From Bacteroides sp. 519 (GTDB lineage: Bacteria > Bacteroidota > Bacteroidia > Bacteroidales > Bacteroidaceae): DNA of 64,000 nt. Of the stretch, positions 44,436 to 51,417 are shown one piece after another. The stretch lies in contig NZ_QVMJ01000004.1 of the NCBI RefSeq assembly GCF_010500955.1, forward strand, positions 310,452-374,451. Reading direction: 5' to 3'. Under the pieces are notes generated by a model. That model was not told where the DNA came from, searched no databases, and saw only the letters and a program-made list of their open reading frames with translations. The position numbers were made by a program, and so were the translations under genes. Each line of letters starts with the position of its first letter. The first letter of the stretch is position 1.

Positions 44436-47400
44436 TTAATTCTTATCCAGATACTCACTAGGAAGCGCCCCAAACAGCTCTTTAAAACATTTGGTAAAGT
44501 ATTTAGGATCATTAAATCCTACCGCATACGCAATTTCCGAAACAGAAATGTTGTTTCCGGATTTCATTAATGTTTCTTTGGCCACATTTAACCGGTAATT
44601 CTTCATAAACTGTCCGATGGATTGGCCTGTTAACAATTGCAGTTTCTGGTTAACCAATGTTTTGCTGTATCGCATATCGCGTACAAAGCGTTCCAGATTG
44701 TAATCGGAATCGGTATAATTCTCTTTCATCAGATTGATGGCATCCATCATAAATGCATTATCCTTGGAGTTGGCATCTATGTTTAATGCTTCACTGTTCA
44801 TACTTACCGAGAACATGGATTTGTATTTCCTGCGCAGATTGAAGGTATTGCGGATACGCAGTTTCAGTATTTCTTCATCGAATGGTTTGCAGAGATACTC
44901 ATCTACTCCGATTTCGTAACTCATCTTTTCCTGCCGGGCCGAACGCACCGCTGTAAGCATAATGAAAGGGATATGCGAAGTTGCCAGATTGGCTTTTACA
45001 CGGCGCGATAACTCATTGCCATCCATAACAGGCATCATCAGGTCGCTGATAATTAAATCTATATGATTCTTCCGGATGCACTCTAATGCTTCGGCTCCGT
45101 TTGGCGATTCAAACAAAACATAATCATGTTGCAAGATAGAACGGATGTAGGTGCGCATATCCGCATTATCTTCGACAATAAGAATGGTTTCGTTCTTTCC
45201 GTTATTATCAATGGTTGGTAAAACCAGGTCCTCTCTTTCGTTGCTTTCTTCTCTATCGGGTTCTGTTTGCGCAACTCCTTTTTCTAAAGGTAACAGTATC
45301 CGGAAGGTTGCACCCTGCCGGTGATTGTTTCCTGCAACAATTTCTCCTCCGTGAAGTGTGATAATCTTCCGGCACAGAAACAGGCCGATGCCAGTGCTAC
45401 TTTGACCATACACAGGATACTTAACACTTTTCTTTGATTGATAAAAACGGTCGAAAATGCGCTCCAGATCTTCGGTTGCAATACCACTACCCGTATCCTG
45501 TATGTCAATAAATAACTGCTCGCTATCTTTATGGTTTGTGGATGATACATAGATAGAAATCTTTCCATGATCGGGAGTGAATTTGATAGCATTGGATATC
45601 AGGTTAACAAGTGCTTTGTGCATATATCCGGCATCATACACCCAATATGGAGTGCTGAGGCGGAAAAAAGAAGCAATGGTAATGTTTCTTTCGTTCGCAA
45701 AGACCTCGAATGGCATCAGTATGTTTTGTATAAACCGTATCAGGTTATGGTTCTCCTTGTTGAGAACTACTTTGTTGTTATCCAGTTTCCGGAAATCCAT
45801 TAATTCATTTACCAACGAAAGCAGGTAATTGGAGTTACGTTCGGCAATCTGTAGTTGATGTTTCACAGCCGGTTCTGTGCTCTCATTGAGGGCGTGCTTA
45901 ATTGGTCCGTTTATCAAGGTAATCGGTGTACGAAACTCGTGTGTAATGTTGGTAAAGAATATTATTTTTTCTTCTGTTGTTTCAGCAAGGTGGCGTTCGC
46001 GGTACTTTTTTAATCTCCATGAATAGAAATAGGAGATAGCTGCTGCAATAAGTATGGCTAATAACAGGTAAAACCACCATGTTTTGTAAAAATAGGGTTT
46101 AATGTACACTACAATCTCGGTTATCTGGTCCGACCAATGTCCTTTCTCGTCGGTAGCACGTACCTGAAAGCTATAATTCCCGGCTGGTATCGAATTGTAT
46201 TTAGCCGTATGTTCTCCCGGCATAGTTTCTATCCATGTGCTTTCATAGTTTTTCAGGCGATATGCATACTTTACCCGGTTGCAATTGCCATAGTTCAAGG
46301 TTGAGAACTCAATGGAAAACCCGTGGTCTTTCTCGTGGAGGCTGATGCACTTTGTATCATTTGTTAACGAAGTAAGCTTTACCTGTGTTTTTTCTTCCTT
46401 CTTTTTCACCACATTAGGATGAAAAGCAACCAATCCGTTTATGGTACCAAAGTAGAGTAAATCGTTTTGCAATGAATAGTAATAAGCATTCCAGTAAAAT
46501 TGGTTAGTAGGCAAACCATCTTCTTTGGTGTAGTTGGTAAAGGTCATGGTTGTTTTATCCAGTTGAGAAATACCGTAGTTGGTCGACATCCATAACTGGC
46601 CCTCTTTATCTTCAACAATACCAATCACAGTGTTATTAGACAGACCATCTTTGTGGGTATAATTCTTAAATCGAAACTGGTTATTATTTTCTTCTACCAA
46701 TTGATATAAACCATTTCCGTTGGCCCCCAACCAGATAATGCCTTCTTTATCTTCCAGAATACAGTTAATCTTTTCCAGTTCAAGAGAGTTGGGTTCGGTT
46801 AGTTTATACTTAAGATACGCATAATCAAAGTTTAACGAAGTAGGAGAGAAGGAATGCAGATCCATAATAAATACCCCTTCCGAGGTTCCCAACCAAAGAC
46901 GATTCTTTCGGTCGATAATCATAGCACGAACAGCGTCGAACTCATTATCCGATTTATCGAACAATACCCGTGTGAAGTGTTGATTCGCTTTATTGTAGAA
47001 GTGAAGTCCCCGGGTGGTTCCAAACCAAAGTCCGTTGTTTACCAAGTCTTCGCATGCGCTACTCACAAAGTCACCTTCCAATCCCAGTTCATCCTCGCGG
47101 CGGTGGCGTATAAACGTTTCGTTATTTGCAATGTTTAGGTTGAGCTCGTTAATACCTACGCCCCATGTATATGCCCACAAATAGTTTTCCGAATCAATTA
47201 ATATTCCCGAAATAGAGTTATTACTGATGGAATTATCGTTTGTCTGATCGAATGTGTAGTGGATAAATTCGTTGCTTCCACTGCTCTTTTTGTTTAATCC
47301 GCCTTCAACAGTTCCTACCCATAAGTTGCCTTCTTTATCTTCGGTAATGGCATTTACCGGGTTGGGCGAGAGCGATGTTTCGCGCAAATAACTATATTGC

Positions 47401-48464
47401 CATATATATGTTTGTAAACAGTTGGGAGTAAGTAGGTTAATTCCACCTATCTCGGTACCTACCCAGATGCTTTCATCATCGGTTAACAAACAATTAATAA
47501 AGTTACAATTCAGTGATTTATCGGGCTTGTCGTTGTTCTGGCGAATGTAAGTAAATGAATCGGTTGCCTTATCGTACACATTCAATCCGTTTAGGGTAGA
47601 GATAATAACATCCCCTTTTGTGGTTAACTTAATGTCTGTTACATAAGCCTGACTCAACATTCCCGGTTTGTGGTTGGAGTAGCGGTATCGCTTCATCTCT
47701 TTGTTTGCATGGTTGTATTTAAAAAGCCCCCGGTTAGAACCTATCCATAGTAAGTCGCCGTGGGTTTCCATACAAAGTATTCGCCAATCTTCGGTAAACG
47801 GTTTAATTAAATCGGATATCAGGCTGGCTTTCAGTATGTGGTTGTCGCATTTATCAATGCTGTATACGTTGTTGTCTATTCCGGCACAGATGCACCAATC
47901 CAAATCAATAACTGCATGAATGGGTGATTCGGCATTGTTTTCCAGTTTGTGGTAGTCTTTTATTTGCCCATCTGTAGCAAACTCTATGCACCAAAGACTT
48001 TTATCAGTTGATATCCATAAATTCCCTTTTTTATCTTTGTAGATGCTCTCTATATAACTGTTTAATAACGGTCTTATTCCCGGAACCTGCTCCGTTTGTA
48101 GTTGTATCTGGCAGTATTTGTCCAGATCAATAACATCAATACCTTCTTCGGATGCTATCCACAATCGTCTGAATGGGTCTTCGCAAATCTCATGTATATA
48201 ATTACTTTTTAGCTTGATAGGCTCTGTTTGCGTGTTGTAATGAATGAATTGATACCCATTATAGCGTCCGATACCATTATTGGTTGCCACCCAGATGTAT
48301 CCTTGTGAGTCTTTATAAATGTGTTTTACAAAGTTATGCGGCAGCCCAGTATCTTCAGTTATAAAGCTGAAATTGTATTTATTGAAGAAACTATACGAGT
48401 TTTCTCCGTGCAGTGAGAGTATTCCTTCTAATAAAAGAAGCAGTAATAGAATGTATTTCTGCAT
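44436..48464 (-). CDS. Hybrid two-component system regulator (HTCS) of the PUL
   Basis: 1342 residues from the ATG at 48464, just below a -7 box; an ATG at 48488 is rejected. Order: signal peptide (ILLLLLLLEGILSLHG); two seven-bladed propellers of Reg_prop repeats (for example GLPHNFVKHIYKDSQGYIWV, residues about 20-690); a Y_Y_Y domain (about 700-780); membrane helix near 800 (WFYLLLAILIAAAISYFY); HisKA with the phospho-His in NITHEFRTPITLI near 846; HATPase; receiver with phospho-acceptor in DLIISDLMMPVMDG near 1141; AraC HTH at the C-terminus (VSEIAYAVGFNDPKYFTKCF). It binds a glycan fragment in the periplasm and activates the PUL directly. Confidence 0.97.
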   Translation of the reverse strand: MQKYILLLLLLLEGILSLHGENSYSFFNKYNFSFITEDTGLPHNFVKHIYKDSQGYIWVATNNGIGRYNGYQFIHYNTQTEPIKLKSNYIHEICEDPFRRLWIASEEGIDVIDLDKYCQIQLQTEQVPGIRPLLNSYIESIYKDKKGNLWISTDKSLWCIEFATDGQIKDYHKLENNAESPIHAVIDLDWCICAGIDNNVYSIDKCDNHILKASLISDLIKPFTEDWRILCMETHGDLLWIGSNRGLFKYNHANKEMKRYRYSNHKPGMLSQAYVTDIKLTTKGDVIISTLNGLNVYDKATDSFTYIRQNNDKPDKSLNCNFINCLLTDDESIWVGTEIGGINLLTPNCLQTYIWQYSYLRETSLSPNPVNAITEDKEGNLWVGTVEGGLNKKSSGSNEFIHYTFDQTNDNSISNNSISGILIDSENYLWAYTWGVGINELNLNIANNETFIRHRREDELGLEGDFVSSACEDLVNNGLWFGTTRGLHFYNKANQHFTRVLFDKSDNEFDAVRAMIIDRKNRLWLGTSEGVFIMDLHSFSPTSLNFDYAYLKYKLTEPNSLELEKINCILEDKEGIIWLGANGNGLYQLVEENNNQFRFKNYTHKDGLSNNTVIGIVEDKEGQLWMSTNYGISQLDKTTMTFTNYTKEDGLPTNQFYWNAYYYSLQNDLLYFGTINGLVAFHPNVVKKKEEKTQVKLTSLTNDTKCISLHEKDHGFSIEFSTLNYGNCNRVKYAYRLKNYESTWIETMPGEHTAKYNSIPAGNYSFQVRATDEKGHWSDQITEIVVYIKPYFYKTWWFYLLLAILIAAAISYFYSWRLKKYRERHLAETTEEKIIFFTNITHEFRTPITLINGPIKHALNESTEPAVKHQLQIAERNSNYLLSLVNELMDFRKLDNNKVVLNKENHNLIRFIQNILMPFEVFANERNITIASFFRLSTPYWVYDAGYMHKALVNLISNAIKFTPDHGKISIYVSSTNHKDSEQLFIDIQDTGSGIATEDLERIFDRFYQSKKSVKYPVYGQSSTGIGLFLCRKIITLHGGEIVAGNNHRQGATFRILLPLEKGVAQTEPDREESNEREDLVLPTIDNNGKNETILIVEDNADMRTYIRSILQHDYVLFESPNGAEALECIRKNHIDLIISDLMMPVMDGNELSRRVKANLATSHIPFIMLTAVRSARQEKMSYEIGVDEYLCKPFDEEILKLRIRNTFNLRRKYKSMFSVSMNSEALNIDANSKDNAFMMDAINLMKENYTDSDYNLERFVRDMRYSKTLVNQKLQLLTGQSIGQFMKNYRLNVAKETLMKSGNNISVSEIAYAVGFNDPKYFTKCFKELFGALPSEYLDKN

Positions 48465-48485
48465 GGTTATTTGCCTGTTAACAAA

Positions 48486-48493
48486 CAAATGTA
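48486..48493 (-). promoter_or_regulatory. -7 box for the HTCS gene
   Basis: The minus strand reads TACATTTG, 22 bases from the ATG at 48464. An overlapping divergent TACTTTTG lies on the plus strand at 48499-48506. Confidence 0.55.
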
Positions 48494-48574
48494 GAAATTA
48501 CTTTTGTGGTGGCAAAGTGTTGGAGAGGGGAATTATTCCTTTTGTGGCTTTTTTGAAGAACCGTTATTTTTCTG

Positions 48575-48582
48575 TATGTTTG
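48575..48582 (+). promoter_or_regulatory. -7 box for the DUF3791/DUF3990 pair
   Basis: TATGTTTG fits TAnnTTTG and lies 31 bases before the ATG at 48613. Confidence 0.5.
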
Positions 48583-48612
48583 TAATATACATTTAATCGA
48601 AAGGTAAATCTA

Positions 48613-48849
48613 ATGAATAAGCTAGTGTTAGATAAATCAATGAGTGATAAAATAAGTTTTATCAGTTTTATTGTTCCTGCTTTTGCAGAGGCATATAAAA
48701 TGCCTGTTTCTGTAGCTTTTAAATATTTAAAAAAATATGGAGGCTGGGATTTCTTAAATAAGCATTGGTGGGCTTTACACACAGATAACGACATTTGGGC
48801 TATTCATGATATCTACGAAATTTGTTATAAAAATGGGGGGATGCGATAA
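48613..48849 (+). CDS. DUF3791-type small protein (putative antitoxin partner)
   Basis: 78 residues. A short helical protein with the run VSVAFKYLKKYGGWDFLNKH and WWALHTDN-DIWAIHDIYEIC, which is how I recall DUF3791 proteins: 'A..YLxxYGxxxFLxxHYxxLHT'. The stop TAA shares one base with the ATG of the next gene (TAATG), so translation is coupled. By position it is the candidate antitoxin or chaperone of the larger partner. No DNA-binding motif is obvious. Confidence 0.78.
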   Translation: MNKLVLDKSMSDKISFISFIVPAFAEAYKMPVSVAFKYLKKYGGWDFLNKHWWALHTDNDIWAIHDIYEICYKNGGMR

Positions 48850-49526
48850 TGCGGGTTTATCATGGAAGTTATGTTAAGGTTGATAAAATTGATTTATCAA
48901 AATGTAAGCCCAATAAAGATTTTGGTAAGGGCTTTTATGTGACTAAATTTCGTAAACATGCAGAGGAGTGGGCAAAAGTTATTGGCGAAAAACATGGTAC
49001 GGATGGTTATGTTACTGAATTTGAATTTTCAGAGAATGATTTTACTAAATCTATCTGTAATATTAAGCGTTTTGATACTTATAGCGAAGAATGGCTCGAT
49101 TTTGTAGTGAGTAATAGAGATAAAAACAATGAAGGTTTTAATCACAATTATGATATTATTATCGGACCTGTTGCTGATGATAAAGTTCAAAACACATTGC
49201 GACTTTATCTGAAAGGGAAAATAGCGAAAGAAAAATTTCTAAAAATGCTTACGTATCATGATGAAACGCATCAAATCTGTTTTTGTACCTTAAACTCATT
49301 GCAAACTATTGACAGAATTGATGATACACCTACTTATGAAATAGTGATGATATCAGAGCCTATTATTGAGAAATTGGTAATAGATTTTAATTTGGACGGA
49401 GATAAGGCTGCTAATCTGTTTTTTGATTCGGATACTTACAATAAATTATGTGATCCTGAAACTAAACTTTATCAAAAAAGCTGGACTGAAACTTTTAAAT
49501 TGTTGCTTGCTGAATTGGATTTATAG
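48849..49526 (+). CDS. DUF3990-type protein, ADP-ribosyltransferase-like
   Basis: 225 residues. The N-terminus RVYHGSYVKVDKIDLSK, then NKDFGKGFYVTKFRKHAEEW, has the 'YHGS ... DFGxGFYxT' pattern of DUF3990, a family placed near the ADP-ribosyltransferase fold (compare the first conserved strand of PARP/DarT-type enzymes, where Arg or His contacts NAD). Later blocks include FNHNYDIIIGPVADDKVQNT and HDETHQICFCTLNSLQTI. The gene pairs with DUF3791 by a one-base overlap. A toxin or effector that modifies a host target is a fair guess; the catalytic Glu cannot be assigned with certainty. Confidence 0.78.
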   Translation: MRVYHGSYVKVDKIDLSKCKPNKDFGKGFYVTKFRKHAEEWAKVIGEKHGTDGYVTEFEFSENDFTKSICNIKRFDTYSEEWLDFVVSNRDKNNEGFNHNYDIIIGPVADDKVQNTLRLYLKGKIAKEKFLKMLTYHDETHQICFCTLNSLQTIDRIDDTPTYEIVMISEPIIEKLVIDFNLDGDKAANLFFDSDTYNKLCDPETKLYQKSWTETFKLLLAELDL

Positions 49527-49533
49527 CTATTGA

Positions 49534-49589
49534 AATTGTATTCTCCAGAATACAATTTATGTTGTTTTTTGTATTATGAAGAATACAAT
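49534..49589 (+). promoter_or_regulatory. Two operator-like inverted repeats before the AAA_14 ATPase gene
   Basis: Site 1: AAATTGTATTCT and AGAATACAATTT are perfect 12-base arms with a 2-base spacer (49534-49559). Site 2: TTGTATT and AATACAA with a 6-base spacer (49570-49589). They share the half-site TTGTATT and end 4 bases before a -7 box, so a dimeric repressor could block the promoter. Confidence 0.75.
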
Positions 49590-49593
49590 TAGT

Positions 49594-49601
49594 ATATTTG
49601 T
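49594..49601 (+). promoter_or_regulatory. -7 box for the AAA_14 ATPase gene
   Basis: TATATTTG fits TAnnTTTG, 10 bases from the first ATG (49612) and 19 from the second (49621); the short leader favours the second ATG. Confidence 0.5.
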
Positions 49602-49611
49602 TCTTTAATTA

Positions 49612-50823
49612 ATGAAAACAATGAAGCAATTATTTTCTATATTCTATAAACATCTGGATCGTACTAGTGATTGTTTTGAACGTTATCTTAGTAAAGAAAT
49701 TAAATGGAACAATCGTTTAATTGCCATAACAGGGGCAAGAGGTTGTGGTAAAACAACTTTGTTGCTTCAACACATAAAGAAGGAATATGGCAATTATCCA
49801 GAAAATGTTCTGTATGTAAGTTTAGATAATATTTGGTTTACTACACATAAACTCTATGATTTAGCTCATGATTTTCAACTAATGGGCGGTGAGTATCTTT
49901 ATTTGGACGAAGTTCATAAATATGCTAATTGGTCGCGCGAGATTAAAAACATTTATGATGATTTTCCGGAAATAAGTGTTGTGTTTACTGGCTCATCAAT
50001 GTTAGAGATATTTAAATCGGACGCCGACTTGAGCAGACGTGCTGTGCATTATTTGCTACAGGGAATGTCTTTTCGCGAATATCTTATATTTGAAGGACTG
50101 CTTGATGCTACAACTTCGGCTTATACACTCGACGAAATATTAACTAATCATGTGCCTATTGCTGCCGAAATATGTAAGAAACTGAAGCCTATCCCTGCAT
50201 TCAGGAACTATTTAAAGTATGGTTACTATCCTTATTATAAAGAAGATAAGGATACTTATCTTGAGCGTGTATTACAAACCTTTAATACAATAATTGAAGG
50301 CGATTTACCCAATGTTGCAAATATTGATATACACTCTGTTGCCCGGATAAAAAAACTATTTTATATTCTTTCAAGTCTTGTTCCTTTCACTCCCAATATA
50401 TCGAAATTAAGTAAGGAAATGGATATTACGCGACCAAGTTTGCTGAATTATCTTCATTATCTGGATAAAGCACAAGCTATTATGACTCTCGAAAAGGAGG
50501 CATCGGGTATGAGCCAAATGGTTAAACCAGAGAAGATTTATGTGCAAAATACAAACTATATGTATGCTTTAGATCCGGAAAAGGTGGATATTGGGAATGT
50601 GCGCGAAACATTTTTCTTTAATCAGGTGCGGGTGAAATATCCTATTAATTATTTGCCTGAAACGGATTTTAAAGTAAGTGGGAAATATTGCTTTGAAATA
50701 GGTGGAAAGAACAAAAAGCAGGCACAAATAAGCAACCTACAACATGCATATTTGGCATTAGATGATATTGAAACGGGATTTAGAAACGAGATACCGCTTT
50801 GGTTATTTGGGATGCTGTATTAA
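49612..50823 (+). CDS. AAA_14/DUF4143-type ATP-binding protein
   Basis: 403 residues. Walker A ITGARGCGKTTLLLQHIKKE near residue 40, Walker B EYLYLDEVHKYANW near residue 98, sensor VVFTGSSMLEI near 125, and the block RRAVHYLLQGMSFREYLIFE, which are hallmarks of AAA_14 ATPases. The C-terminal half has a winged-helix-like stretch (SKLSKEMDITRPSLLNYLHY) and the DUF4143-type nuclease-like tail (NQVRVKYPINYLPETDFKVS, CFEIGGKNKKQAQI). These proteins are abundant in Bacteroidales and poorly understood; a defence or mobile-element link has been suggested. It sits after the DUF3791/DUF3990 pair but has its own promoter and operators. Confidence 0.9.
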   Translation: MKTMKQLFSIFYKHLDRTSDCFERYLSKEIKWNNRLIAITGARGCGKTTLLLQHIKKEYGNYPENVLYVSLDNIWFTTHKLYDLAHDFQLMGGEYLYLDEVHKYANWSREIKNIYDDFPEISVVFTGSSMLEIFKSDADLSRRAVHYLLQGMSFREYLIFEGLLDATTSAYTLDEILTNHVPIAAEICKKLKPIPAFRNYLKYGYYPYYKEDKDTYLERVLQTFNTIIEGDLPNVANIDIHSVARIKKLFYILSSLVPFTPNISKLSKEMDITRPSLLNYLHYLDKAQAIMTLEKEASGMSQMVKPEKIYVQNTNYMYALDPEKVDIGNVRETFFFNQVRVKYPINYLPETDFKVSGKYCFEIGGKNKKQAQISNLQHAYLALDDIETGFRNEIPLWLFGMLY

Positions 50824-50883
50824 GTAGTAGATCAGCTATCAATTGCCGTCAGCTTTAGAGACTGTGAAAAGTAAATTGATTTT

Positions 50884-51116
50884 GTTACAAATAGTAAGCA
50901 ATTACCCCGACAGGGGTAATATGTGCATAACCCCGGGTGAGCAAAGCGTAACCCGGGGTAGGCTAACCCCCACTCAAAAACAGCCCTGAAAGGGTTGAAC
51001 TCCTTCGGAGCTCAGAAAATCAAGGGGAGTTATATACCCCGGGTTACGCTTCGCTTCGCTCACCCGGGGTTATGCACATATTACCCCTGCCGGGGTAATT
51101 GCTTGTAATTCGTAAC
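50884..51116. repeat. 230-bp giant inverted repeat
   Basis: The left arm (GTTAC, AAGCAATTACCCC, CAGGGGTAATATGTGCATAA, CCCCGGGTGAGC, AAGCGTAACCCGGGGTA) is mirrored on the right by TACCCCGGGTTACGC, GCTCACCCGGGGTTATGCAC, ATATTACCCCTG and GGGGTAATTGCTT. The centre holds AAAGGGTTGAACTCCTTCGG and AGCTCAGAAAATCAAG, which also occur inverted at 6843-6920. It lies between the AAA_14 ATPase and polA genes, which are convergent. Confidence 0.92.
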
Positions 51117-51169
51117 TTTACTTTATGTACATTCAATGTCCTGTGTAAAATATAATCCATTTATAAATC

Positions 51170-51355
51170 ATTACTATTTTGATGTGCTGCAAAACGTAAT
51201 TTCAAAATGCAGCATTTCACACTTTCGAAATGCAGCATTTTGATTGAACGAAATGCAGCATTTCATAAATGCAAAATGCAGCATTTTGAAAATGCACCAT
51301 AAAATAGTCCCTGTGGCACATGTAGAGGGGGTAAGTAAGACTGTTTTTCCGTTAT
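51170..51355. repeat. Array of five TGCWGCA palindromes at exact 23-bp spacing (inverted copy of 16020-16200)
   Basis: Cores start at 51185, 51208, 51231, 51254 and 51277, each 23 bases apart. The whole block, including the flank CACCATAAAATAG and a GGGGGTAAGTAAG stretch, is the inverse complement of the element near 16020-16200 with scattered changes. Confidence 0.9.
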
Positions 51356-51417
51356 TAGCAGCTTTAAACAGTTGTAAAACAACTAAACAGAGATGATGCT
51401 TTTGGAAAGATTTTGTA

